Positions 1-8,394 of a DNA stretch of 64,000 nt are shown here, piece after piece (the first letter of the stretch is position 1; each line of letters begins with the position of its first letter). The translations under genes were made by a program, and so were the position numbers. The notes under the pieces were generated by a model that saw only the letters and a program-made list of their open reading frames with translations, was not told the origin of the DNA and searched no databases. This DNA is from Geodermatophilus sp. YIM 151500 (GTDB lineage Bacteria; Actinomycetota; Actinomycetes; Mycobacteriales; Geodermatophilaceae), in contig NZ_JAOVZT010000005.1 of the NCBI RefSeq assembly GCF_025716945.1, forward strand, positions 1 through 64,000. Reading direction: 5' to 3'.

Positions 1-8
1 GCTCGTTC

Positions 9-23
9 CTCGCTGCGATGCTC
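9..23 (-). repeat. Short dispersed repeat GAGCATCGCAGCGAG
   Basis: Read on the minus strand, positions 23-9 give GAGCATCGCAGCGAG followed by GAACGAGC. The same 15-mer core recurs at 33641-33655, and a 13-base version at 33604-33616. It lies just beyond the selD stop codon in non-coding sequence. Such GAGC-rich strings are probably a dispersed intergenic repeat of this genome. No function can be assigned. Confidence 0.55.
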
Positions 24-32
24 CCGCGGCTG

Positions 33-1048
<1,016 letters not shown>

Positions 1049-1052
<4 letters not shown>

Positions 1053-1900
1053 CTGGCCGATCGTAGGTGGATGACGGGGGCCAGCCCGCGGTCGTCGTCG
1101 GCTCCGGAGCCGGTTCCGGCGGCCGCCGGGCCAGCCGCGCCGGTGAGCCGGCGGCCGGCGGGGTGGGCCGCCCCGGGGAGCCGGCGGCCGGCGGGGTGAG
1201 CCGGGCTCCGGCGTGGGCGGACCGGGTGGGCGTCGGGCGGCGGCGTGCCGAAGGAGGCGGGGTCGCGCTCGGCCGCGGCCTCGGGCGTCAGGGCGGCGCT
1301 CTCGACCCGGTCGCAGCGAAACCAGCGCGGAGCGTCCCGCTCCAGGCACCAGGCGATCAGGTACCAGTGGTCACCGGTGCGGACCAGCATCTGCGGTTCC
1401 ACGCGCCGCCGCGTGACCCGGCCGGCGCCGTCGCGGTAGCCGATGACCACGACGCGGCGCCGCGACAGCCCCTGCTCGACGACCGAGCGGACGCCGGACG
1501 CCTGCCCGGCCGGTGTGCGCACCCACACCCGCTGGGCGAGCAGCTCGACCCGCTCCCGGCCGCCGGGGTCGAGCACGTCGAGGACCTTCTCGAGGGCCAC
1601 CCGTCCGTCGGTCGCGAACGGGCCGTCGGGCTGGGTCGCCAGGGCGACCGCGATGGCGGCGGCCTGTTCCGGCGTGAGCGTGACCGGCGGCAACGTGGCC
1701 GCGGCGTCGAGGACGTAACCGCCGCCGGGGCCGGACCGGGCCCACACCGGCAGCCCGGCCTGCTGCAGCGCGGACACGTCGCGCTTGACGGTGCGGACGC
1801 TCACCTCGAGCCACGCGGCCAGCCGAGCCGCGGTGCGGCCGCGCGAGCCCGCGCGGCGCAGCTCCTCGGACAGCGCGTGCAACCGGTCGGTGCGGTTCAT
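1049..1900 (-). CDS. WYL-domain transcriptional regulator (DeoR/YafY type)
   Basis: 283 residues. An N-terminal helix-turn-helix (about 1-55, LAAWLEVSVRTVKRDVSALQ) is followed by a WYL domain with the signature HWYLIAWC (WYL at 179-181). This architecture is that of ligand-responsive actinobacterial regulators. The C-terminal tail is low complexity and carries a duplicated 11-codon unit (AHPAGRRL...). The ATG at 1900 lies divergent from a dienelactone-hydrolase-like gene, with an 8-bp dyad between them that is the likely operator. The stop overlaps the selD start by 4 bases. The usual partner of such regulators is the adjacent hydrolase; linkage to selD may be read-through or real co-regulation. 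Confidence 0.88.
1145..1198 (-). repeat. 33-bp-period direct repeat inside the WYL regulator gene
   Basis: A 21-base GC-rich string occurs at 1145-1165 and again at 1178-1198, a period of 33 bases (11 codons). It duplicates a Pro/Arg/Gly-rich segment in the regulator's C-terminal tail. It is a small in-frame slippage product outside the recognisable domains. Confidence 0.7.
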
Positions 1901-1941
1901 GCCCGGAGGGTGGCAGGACCCACCGACATTTCTCCGGGGAC

Positions 1942-1961
1942 GGTGACAGGCCGCTGTCACC
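1942..1961. promoter_or_regulatory. Perfect 8-bp dyad, probable WYL-regulator operator
   Basis: GGTGACAG, 4 bases, CTGTCACC: a perfect inverted repeat in the 84-bp divergent region between the WYL regulator (start 1900) and the hydrolase gene (start 1985). Its position and symmetry fit an operator for the neighbouring regulator. The assignment is inference. Confidence 0.6.
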
Positions 1962-1984
1962 GGGGCCGCGGGACCGTGGTCCGC

Positions 1985-2590
1985 ATGACCGATGTCGCGC
2001 TGTTCCACTCCGCCCTCGGCGTCCGGCCGGGAGTGCTCGACGCCGCCGAGCGGCTCCGCGCCGACGGGCACACCGTGCTCGTCGTCGACCAGTACGACGG
2101 CCGGGTGTTCGACGACCAGACCGAGGCCGGCCGCTTCGTCGACGAGGTCGGCTTCCCCGAACTCATGCGCCGGGCCGTGGCGGCCGCCGAGCCCCTGGCC
2201 GACGGGTTCGTCGCGGCCGGGTTCTCCAACGGCGCCGGCATGGCCGAGCACGTCGCCACCACGCGCCGCTGCAGCGGGGTGCTGCTGGTGTCCGGAGCGC
2301 TGCCGCTGGCCGTGCTCGGCGGCCCGGCGTGGCCGCGCGGGACCGCCGTGCAGATGCACAACGCCCTCGGCGACCCTCTGCGGCACCAGGACTGGCTCGA
2401 TGCCTTCGTCGGGGAGGTCCGGGCCGCCGGTGCCCCGACCGAGACCTACGAGTACCCGGCGACCGGCCACCTGTTCACCGACCCGAGCCTGCCCGGCGAG
2501 TACGACGCGCAAGCGTCCGAGCAGCTCTGGGAGCGGGCGCTGCGCTTCGTCCGGACGGCGCCGGACGGGGCGGCGGCCACCGGCACGTAG
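1985..2590 (+). CDS. Dienelactone hydrolase family protein (alpha/beta hydrolase)
   Basis: 201 residues with an alpha/beta-hydrolase fold: N-terminal strand MTDVALFHSALG, nucleophile elbow GFSNGAG (Ser81 in place of the Cys of classical dienelactone hydrolases), an acid loop around GDPL and a C-terminal His in TGHLF. Such proteins are routinely paired with divergent WYL or ArsR regulators and annotated as dienelactone hydrolases without a known substrate. The stop codon is TAG (2588-2590), which matters because UAG is also proposed here to encode selenocysteine. The tRNA-Sec gene begins 10 bases downstream, so the tRNA may be processed from a shared transcript. Confidence 0.88.
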   Translation: MTDVALFHSALGVRPGVLDAAERLRADGHTVLVVDQYDGRVFDDQTEAGRFVDEVGFPELMRRAVAAAEPLADGFVAAGFSNGAGMAEHVATTRRCSGVLLVSGALPLAVLGGPAWPRGTAVQMHNALGDPLRHQDWLDAFVGEVRAAGAPTETYEYPATGHLFTDPSLPGEYDAQASEQLWERALRFVRTAPDGAAATGT

Positions 2591-2600
2591 CATCGCCGGC

Positions 2601-2696
2601 GGAGGCGTCAGGGTGCCTGGTGGCCCCCGCGGCCTCTAAAGCCGACGTGGCCGAGCATCTCGGTCAGGCGGGTTCGATTCCCGTCCGCCTCCGCCA
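2601..2696 (+). tRNA. selC: tRNA-Sec with anticodon CUA (reads UAG)
   Basis: A 96-base gene including an encoded CCA. Its features are those of bacterial tRNA-Sec. The acceptor stem starts GGAGGCG and pairs with CGCCTCC (an eighth position is T opposite C). The D stem is long, 6 positions (GGGTGC / GCCCCC, one mismatch), with GG in its loop. The variable arm is long (GGCCGAG-CAT-CTCGGTC). The T arm is GCGGG-TTCGATT-CCCGT. The anticodon stem CGGC/GCCG encloses the seven-base loop CTCTAAA (2634-2640), giving anticodon CTA at 2636-2638. Standard tRNA-Sec has UCA for UGA; this one would read UAG. selD, selA and selB flank it, and the next gene has an in-frame TAG. Confidence 0.95.
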
Positions 2697-2705
2697 GCCC
2701 TGCCC

Positions 2706-2737
2706 GCGGCCGGCCGGGCACCGCCCCGGCCGGTCGC
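2706..2737 (+). terminator. Hairpin terminator after tRNA-Sec
   Basis: GCGGCCGGCCGGG (2706-2718), a 6-base loop, then CCCGGCCGGTCGC (2725-2737): 13 pairs including one G-T. It starts 10 bases after the tRNA 3' end. There is no T tract, as is common in high-GC actinobacteria. Confidence 0.65.
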
Positions 2738-2867
2738 GGCGTGCGCCCGAAGTGGGTGACGCGCGATCCGGTTGCCCGCTATGGTCCGGTTGCGGCGTGA
2801 CCCCGCTCACTCAGCGCCGCTGCGCCGGGCGCCCGGGCCGCCCGGGCGGGACCCAGGGGAGACACCC

Positions 2868-4556
2868 ATGACCGCACCTCCGGAACCGGTCGGCACCGTC
2901 CACGTCGTCGACCCCTCGCCACTGAACTGGTTGTTCATCACCTGGAACACCATGGAAGAGCCGATCCGGATCGACCAGGACGGCCGCACGGTCTACTCCC
3001 TGGCCGAGTCCTCGGAGTGGCTGGACGACGGGACGCTGGAGCTCGAGCTGCGCCGCGGCGTCCGCTTCCAGGACGGCGAGCACTTCACCGCGCACAACGT
3101 CAAGCAGAACTTCGACGAGATGCAGCGCTGGGCCGCCCCGCACCCGCCGGGCACCTGGCTCAACTTCCCGGCGCCGGAGTCCACCGCCGAGGTGGTCGAC
3201 GACCACACCCTGCGCTTCCACTTCCCCGGTCCCGACGGGCTGGCCATCGGCAAGTTCCGCGGCTTCCACATAGCCAGCAGCGCCTTCTGGGACGGCCCGG
3301 ACGCGCCGGGGTTCGGCTACAAGAAGCACGGCTCCGGCGAGGGGCACTGGTAGGTGATCGACGAGCCGGGCCCGTGGGGCACCGGTCCGTTCACCCTGGT
3401 CCAGGGTGCTTCGTCCATCACCACCCGCCACGTCCTGATGGCCGCCGAGCCGTACACGTCCAGCTGGCTCATCGAGAGCGAGCAGCGCGATCCGCAGGTC
3501 GTGCTGGAGGCCAACCGCGACCACTGGAACCGGGCCGACCGCGGCCCGCGGATCGAGCGCGCGGTCTTCCGCAACGACGTCGACCCCGCCGAGGCGCTCC
3601 GCCTGGTCTGCGACACCGAGGGCGAGGTCGACATCGTCACCGAGGTCTCGCCCGCCGACGCCCGGCGGGTGCAGGACTCCGCGCACGCCCGGCTGGTCGT
3701 CTCCGATGCCAACCGGGTGCTGGTCGGCATCGTCAACCGGGGCAGCGACGCGCCGCTGTCCGATGTGCACGTGCGGCGGGCGCTGAACATGGCCATCGAC
3801 CGGGAGGCGGTCGTCCGCGACGGCCTGCACGGCTACGCCTCGGTCATCCCCGCGATGACCCCGCCCTGGTGCAGCGGCTTCCCCGAGGGCGCCACGCCCT
3901 ACGAGCTCGATCGGGAGAAGGCGCGGGAGGCCTTCGCGACGGCGTCCTGGCCGGCCCGCCGGCCGCTGCGGATCGCCGCCGGGGAGAACTTCGCCGAGAT
4001 CGCGCACATGCTCGCCGCCGGCATCCGCTCGACGCTGGAGCTGAAGGTCGAGGTGCTCGTCGTCCCGGCCGACCAGCTGCCCGCAGGTGCGCGGGCGCTG
4101 GTGGAGAAGAAGCTGGACCTGCCGTGGGACGTGCTGGTGCACGGCTGGTTCGACCTCTCCTCCGAGGCGCCCCCGGCCGCGGTGCACCGGGAGTACTTCG
4201 GCCGGGACGGTGCCTTCCGCGCCGGGCCGCCGGACGAGGGCTTCGACGCGCTGTTCGACGAGATGAGGGTGCAACTGGGCGGCGAGGCGCTGGTCCGCGT
4301 GGCCGAGAAGATCGACGCCTACGTGCACGACCAGGCGCTCGCGCTGTTCGTGTGCGCCCCGCAGGCGCTCTACGCGGTCAACGAGCACGTGCAGTTCTCG
4401 CCCTACCGGACGACCTTCGAACTCGCGGAGGTCACCGTCGGAGAGCGGCACTGGTCGCGCACCGGTGGCGGCGGCGCGAGCCCGTCGGACCGCATGGCAC
4501 CGGGGACGGCCACGGCCAGGCCGGGCTTCGCCGGCGCGTCGGGCAACGCCTGCTGA
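2868..4556 (+). CDS. Family-5 extracellular solute-binding-like selenoprotein, UAG-encoded Sec at residue 162
   Basis: Two in-frame open segments are separated only by TAG at 3351-3353. Read through, they give 562 residues matching ABC-transporter solute-binding proteins of the oligopeptide/DppA class (SBP_bac_5): LELELRRGVRFQDGEHFTA early, and PGPWGTGPFTL directly after the TAG. Homology continues across the codon without gap or frame change (GEGHW-U-VIDEPGPWGTG). With tRNA-Sec(CUA) 170 bases upstream, selA/selB downstream and a hairpin at the SECIS position, I read TAG as selenocysteine U162. ATG 2868 is preceded by AGGGGAGA. There is no signal peptide or lipobox and no permease or ATPase gene nearby, so transport is doubtful and a cytoplasmic redox or binding role is possible. 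A true nonsense mutation is the alternative. Confidence 0.88.
3361..3390 (+). promoter_or_regulatory. Candidate bacterial SECIS hairpin after the UAG codon
   Basis: Stem 3361-3390: outer pairs ACG/CGT, one mismatch, GCCGG paired with CCGGT, a bulged A (3381), GCCC paired with GGGC, and an apical GTG (3374-3376). The apex lies 21 bases after the UAG, about where E. coli fdhF places its SelB-binding loop. It lies in coding sequence, as bacterial SECIS elements do. SelB binding is inferred from position and the G/U apical loop. Confidence 0.65.
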
Positions 4557-4571
4557 CCGGCGGCCGTCCGG

Positions 4572-4609
4572 GGTCCCGGGGCCGGGCAGTCCGGCCCGGC
4601 CCCGGGACC
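4572..4609 (+). terminator. Perfect 16-bp hairpin after the selenoprotein gene
   Basis: GGTCCCGGGGCCGGGC (4572-4587), six-base loop, GCCCGGCCCCGGGACC (4594-4609). It begins 15 bases after the stop of the solute-binding-like gene and precedes selA, so the selenoprotein gene and selAB are probably separate transcripts. No T tract. Confidence 0.7.
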
Positions 4610-4612
4610 ACG

Positions 4613-4638
4613 GGTGCACCCGGTGCACCCGGTGCACC
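4613..4638 (+). repeat. GGTGCACCC tandem repeat upstream of selA
   Basis: Three head-to-tail copies of the 9-base unit GGTGCACCC (4613-4621, 4622-4630, 4631-4638 with the last base changed). Each contains the palindrome GGTGCACC. They lie 21 bases before the selA ATG and could be an operator array or simple slippage. Confidence 0.6.
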
Positions 4639-4658
4639 GCCTCCTACGCTCGGCGGCG

Positions 4659-5975
4659 ATGACCGACGATCCGCGGCGGCTGGTGCCCCGCACCGACGCG
4701 CTGCTGGCCGAGCCACCCGTGGCGGCCGCCGCGCTGCGGCTGGGCCGCGACCTGGTCAAGGCCGCGGTGCAGGCCGCCCAGCAGCGGGTACGGGACGGCG
4801 AGCTGCCGCCGGACGGCGTGGTCGACGCCGTGCTGGCCTCGCTGCCGCAGCGGCCGAGCAGCCTGCGGCCGGTGCTCAACGCCACCGGCGTCGTCGTGCA
4901 CACCAACCTCGGCCGGGCCCCGCTGTCGGCCGCCGCCGTCGAGGCGGTGGTCGCCGCCGCCGGCACCACCGACGTCGAGCTCGACCTCGCCACCGGGCGG
5001 AGGGGTCCCCGCGGCGAGGGCGCGCTGGCCGCCGTGCGCGAGGCGGTGCCCGCGGCCGAGGCCGCGCTCGTGGTGAACAACTGCGCGGCCGCGCTCGCCC
5101 TGGTGGCCACGGCCCTGGGGCAGGGGCGCGAGCTCGTGCTCGCCCGTGGCGAGCTGGTCGAGATCGGCGACGGGTTCCGCATCCCCGACCTGCTCGTGGC
5201 CACGGGCGCCCGGTTGCGCGAGGTGGGGACGACGAACCGGGTGACCCTCGACGACTACCGCGACGCCCTGCACGAGGAGACCGGTGCGGTGCTCAAGGTG
5301 CACCCGTCGAACTTCGTCGTCCGGGGCTTCACCCGGGCCGTGCCGGTGGCCGAGCTCGCCGTCGCGCTGGCCGGCAGCGGCGTCCCGCTGGTCGCCGACA
5401 TCGGCTCCGGCCTGCTGCGCCCGCACCCCGCGCTGCCCGACGAGCCGGACCTGCAGACCACCCTGACCGCCGGCGCCGATCTGGTCCTGGCCAGCGGGGA
5501 CAAGCTGCTCGGCGGACCGCAGGCCGGCCTCGTGCTGGGCCGCGCCGACCTGGTCAAGCGGCTGCGCCGGCATCCGCTGTACCGGGCGTTCCGGGTCGAC
5601 AAGACGACCCTCGCGGCGCTCGAGGCCACGCTGCGCGGGCCGCAGCCGCCGGTCCTGCGGATGCTCGCCGCCGACGCGGCCGGGCTGCGCGCCCGCGCCG
5701 AGGCGCTGGCCGCGCGGCTGGCCGCCGAGGGCGTCGACGCGGCGGCGGTCGCCTCCGGGGCGCGGGTGGGCGGGGGCGGGGCCCCCGAGCAGCCGCTGCC
5801 CAGCGCCGCCCTGGCGCTGCCCGCCACGTTCGCCGAGCCGCTGCGCCTGGGCACGCCCCCGGTGGTCGGCTACCTCGCCGACGACCGCACGCTCCTGGAC
5901 CTGCGCAGCCTGCCGCCGTCGGACGACGACGCGCTCGCCGCCGCGGTGCTGGACGTCGCCCGGCGGTGCACGTGA
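4659..5975 (+). CDS. selA: L-seryl-tRNA(Sec) selenium transferase
   Basis: SelA converts Ser-tRNA(Sec) to Sec-tRNA(Sec) using selenophosphate, with pyridoxal phosphate. The 438-residue product has the family N-terminal helical domain (PRTDALLAEP), the NATGVVVHTNLGRAPLS motif, and the PLP lysine in SGDKLLGGPQAGL (K282). It ends in a typical C-terminal domain (RSLPPSDDDALAAAV). The ATG at 4659 starts MTDDPRRLVPRTD; the longer upstream reading only translates the GGTGCACCC repeat. The selB GTG overlaps the selA stop by 4 bases, so they are translationally coupled. Its tRNA substrate is the CUA-anticodon tRNA-Sec about 2 kb upstream. Confidence 0.97.
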   Translation: MTDDPRRLVPRTDALLAEPPVAAAALRLGRDLVKAAVQAAQQRVRDGELPPDGVVDAVLASLPQRPSSLRPVLNATGVVVHTNLGRAPLSAAAVEAVVAAAGTTDVELDLATGRRGPRGEGALAAVREAVPAAEAALVVNNCAAALALVATALGQGRELVLARGELVEIGDGFRIPDLLVATGARLREVGTTNRVTLDDYRDALHEETGAVLKVHPSNFVVRGFTRAVPVAELAVALAGSGVPLVADIGSGLLRPHPALPDEPDLQTTLTAGADLVLASGDKLLGGPQAGLVLGRADLVKRLRRHPLYRAFRVDKTTLAALEATLRGPQPPVLRMLAADAAGLRARAEALAARLAAEGVDAAAVASGARVGGGGAPEQPLPSAALALPATFAEPLRLGTPPVVGYLADDRTLLDLRSLPPSDDDALAAAVLDVARRCT

Positions 5976-7741
5976 CCCCGACGGCGACGGGCGGCATGGA
6001 CGTCATCGCGACCGCCGGCCACGTCGACCACGGCAAGTCGGCGCTCGTGCGCGCGCTCACCGGCATGGAGCCCGACCGGTGGGAGGAGGAGCGCCGCCGC
6101 GGGCTGACCATCGACCTGGGTTTCGCCTGGACGACGCTGCCCTCGGGCCGGCGGCTGGCGGTGGTCGACGTCCCCGGCCACGAGCGGTTCGTCGGCAACA
6201 TGCTCGCCGGCGTCGGCTCGGTGCCGGCGGCGCTGGTGGTCGTCGCCGCGGACGACGGCTGGTCGGCGCAGACCGCCGAGCACGTCGCGGTGCTCGACGC
6301 GCTGGGGGTGCGGCACGCGCTGCTCGCGGTGACCAAGGCCGACCTGGCTGATCCCGCTCCGGTGCTGGCCGACGTCCGGGAGCGGCTCGCCGCCACGTCG
6401 ATGGGTGCGGTGCCCGGGATCGCGGTGAGCGCGCTGACCGGGGCCGGGGTGCCGGAGCTGGTCGCGGCGCTGGAGCGGCTGCTCGCCGGCCTGCCCCCGG
6501 CCGACCCGGCCGCGCCGGTGCGGTTGTGGATCGACCGCGCCTTCACGATCCGCGGCGCCGGAACGGTGGTCACCGGCACGCTGGCCGCGGGCACCGTGAG
6601 GGTCGGCGACCGGCTGCTGCTCGGGGACCGCGACGTGGTCGTGCGCGGTCTGCAGTCGCTGGGGGAGCCGGTCGAGACGGCCGCGGCCACGGCCCGCGTG
6701 GCGCTCAACCTGCGCGGGGTCGCCGTCGAGGACCTCCGCCGCGGCGACGCGCTGCTCACCCCGGGCGCCTTCCGCCGCACCTCGCTGGTCGACGGAACGC
6801 TGGCCGGGCGGGCGGCGGGCCGGCTGCCGGCCGAGCCGGTGGTGCACGTCGGCTCCGCGGCGGTGGGTGCGCGGCTGCGCCCGCTGGACGGCGCGGCCGT
6901 GCGGCTGCGGCTGGCTGCGCCGCTGCCGCTGCGGGTGGGGGACCGGCTGCTGCTGCGGGACCCGGGTGCGCGGCGGGTGGTCGGCGCCGACGTCCGGGAC
7001 GTCGACCCGCCGGAGCTGCGGCGGCGCGGCGCGGCGCGGGTGCGGGCGGGCGAGCTCGCCGCGCAGGAGCCGGGCGCCGCCGGGGCGGCGGCCGACCTGG
7101 CCCGCCGCCGGGTGGTGCGCGCCGACGACTTCTCGGCGATGGGCTGGCCGGTGCCGGACGGGGCGACCGCGGTCGGGCCGTGGCTGCTGGCCGCGGGCCT
7201 GGTCGACGAGCTCGCCGTCCGAGTGCCGCCGCTGGTGGGCGCCTACCGCCAGCGGCACCCGCTGGAGCCGGGGCCGCCGGTCGAGGTGGTGCGCCGCGAG
7301 CTCGACCTGCCCGTCGCCGAGCTGGTCGCCGCCGTGGTCCGCCCGCCGCTGGCGCTGCGAGACGGTCGGGTGACCGCAGCGAGCGCCGCGCTGCCCGACA
7401 GGGTGCAGAAGGCGGTCGACGCGGTCCGGGCGCGGCTGGCCGCCGATCCGTTCGCCGCGCCGGAGGCCGGTGAGCTGGGAGCCGCCGGCCTGGGGGTGCG
7501 GGAGCTGGCCGCGGCGGTGCGCGACGGCCAGCTGCTGCGCATCGCCGAGGGCGTCTACCTGGCGCCGGACGTCGAGGCCGAGGCGCGATCGCGGCTCGCA
7601 GGGCTGCCGCAACCGTTCACGCTCAGCCAGGCCCGCCGGGCGTGGGGGACCACCCGCCGGGTGGCCGTGCCGTTGGCCGAGTGGCTCGACGCCCGGGGCG
7701 TCACGCAGCGGCTGCCCGACAACACCCGCCGCCTGCGCTGA
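5972..7741 (+). CDS. selB: Selenocysteine-specific elongation factor SelB
   Basis: SelB carries Sec-tRNA and GTP to the ribosome and binds the SECIS hairpin. About 589 residues, close to the family length. GTPase motifs are AGHVDHGKS (G1), DVPGHERFV (G3) and TKAD (G4), followed by EF-Tu-like beta-barrel domains and C-terminal winged helices (about 350 to the end, finishing ARRAWGTTRRVAVPLAEWLD). The GTG at 5972 overlaps the selA stop (GTGA). An ATG at 5996 (MDVIATAGHVDHGK) aligns better with most SelB N-termini and is an equally good start. This factor would have to work with a UAG-reading tRNA here, so codon identity lies in the tRNA and not in SelB. Confidence 0.96.
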   Translation: MTPTATGGMDVIATAGHVDHGKSALVRALTGMEPDRWEEERRRGLTIDLGFAWTTLPSGRRLAVVDVPGHERFVGNMLAGVGSVPAALVVVAADDGWSAQTAEHVAVLDALGVRHALLAVTKADLADPAPVLADVRERLAATSMGAVPGIAVSALTGAGVPELVAALERLLAGLPPADPAAPVRLWIDRAFTIRGAGTVVTGTLAAGTVRVGDRLLLGDRDVVVRGLQSLGEPVETAAATARVALNLRGVAVEDLRRGDALLTPGAFRRTSLVDGTLAGRAAGRLPAEPVVHVGSAAVGARLRPLDGAAVRLRLAAPLPLRVGDRLLLRDPGARRVVGADVRDVDPPELRRRGAARVRAGELAAQEPGAAGAAADLARRRVVRADDFSAMGWPVPDGATAVGPWLLAAGLVDELAVRVPPLVGAYRQRHPLEPGPPVEVVRRELDLPVAELVAAVVRPPLALRDGRVTAASAALPDRVQKAVDAVRARLAADPFAAPEAGELGAAGLGVRELAAAVRDGQLLRIAEGVYLAPDVEAEARSRLAGLPQPFTLSQARRAWGTTRRVAVPLAEWLDARGVTQRLPDNTRRLR

Positions 7742-7787
7742 TCCCCCGGACCGCCGGCTCGACCCGGCCGTCGCACGTCGCGGGTCA

Positions 7788-8213
7788 TCAGACGCGCCCG
7801 GGGACCACCGTGACGAGCTCGCACCGGATCGAGGCGCCGGACCTGCCGACGCGGCCGTCGGCAGTCAGCAGTGCAGTGGCGTGGCGTTCGGCGGCAGCGA
7901 CGTAGAGCCCGTCCGCGTACCGCATCGACCCCTGGAGAGCCCATGCGCGGTGGACGTCGGACCACGGAGTGCCTTCGATGACTACTTCCAGCGACTCGGC
8001 AGCCGCAAGCGCCGACGGGACGTCGGCCGGTCGCAGCGGGTGCCCGGGACGGTGCGCCGCGGCTCGCAGTCCGGACATGACCTCGAAGGCGAAGTGGCCG
8101 GGTGCGATCAACGGCTCGGCGGCCGGTACCGCTGCGAGGGCCGACCGTGCTGCCGTGCCCCGCGGGCCGGCGTCCGCGACGGCGTCGATGACGACCGACG
8201 CGTCGACGATCAC
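7788..8213 (-). CDS. PIN-domain ribonuclease toxin (VapC-like)
   Basis: 141 residues starting VIVDASVVIDAVAD, the first acidic strand of PIN nucleases. Later acidic positions are FEVMSG and DGLYVAAAE, with the C-terminal ALLTADGRVGR strand, as in VapC toxins that cleave RNA with Mg2+. The GTG start at 8213 overlaps the stop of a short upstream reading frame (GTGA), the usual VapB-VapC arrangement. That partner, however, is reduced to about 29 residues (see the 8210-8299 entry), so the toxin lacks a complete neighbouring antitoxin. Confidence 0.85.
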   Translation of the reverse strand: MIVDASVVIDAVADAGPRGTAARSALAAVPAAEPLIAPGHFAFEVMSGLRAAAHRPGHPLRPADVPSALAAAESLEVVIEGTPWSDVHRAWALQGSMRYADGLYVAAAERHATALLTADGRVGRSGASIRCELVTVVPGRV

Positions 8214-8299
8214 GGCTCCGGCCGGAGCAGGTCTTCGGCTCGCTCGTCGTGCGCGGTGTCCATCACGTCGAGGACGGCCTGTCGTTCGCCGGCCGGCAC
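8210..8299 (-). pseudogene. Remnant of a VapB-like antitoxin
   Basis: A short frame ending DTAHDERAEDLLRPEP and overlapping the PIN toxin start by 4 bases. The acidic, arginine-containing C-terminus looks like an antitoxin tail. No DNA-binding N-terminal half is present: upstream the frame runs into a hairpin and then the enoyl-CoA hydratase gene. Read as a truncated antitoxin; it could also be a very small intact one. Confidence 0.4.
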
Positions 8300-8328
8300 C
8301 CCGGGGCCGCACCTGGGTCCACCGACTC

Positions 8329-8365
8329 CTCGTGCCGTGGGTGCCACGGGCACCCACGGCACGAG
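8329..8365. terminator. Perfect 17-bp inverted repeat
   Basis: CTCGTGCCGTGGGTGCC (8329-8345), ACG, GGCACCCACGGCACGAG (8349-8365). It lies between the hydratase stop at 8395 and the toxin/antitoxin-remnant pair, all on the minus strand. It fits a factor-independent terminator for the hydratase gene, again without a T tract. Confidence 0.65.
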
Positions 8366-8394
8366 CGCGACGGACACGTCCCTCGGCCGGGGCC

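Noticed and set aside
2772-4556. Reading the TAG at 3351 as a disabling nonsense mutation (pseudogene)
   Set aside because: The frame and homology continue perfectly, codon usage is normal on both sides, and a UAG-reading tRNA-Sec with selA/selB/selD flanks the gene. A pseudogene would be expected to show more damage.
3017-7741. A 1574-residue open frame covering the solute-binding gene, selA and selB
   Set aside because: Only its last third (SelB) is real. The earlier part is an Arg/Ala/Gly-rich shadow of the true frames, which is common at this GC content.
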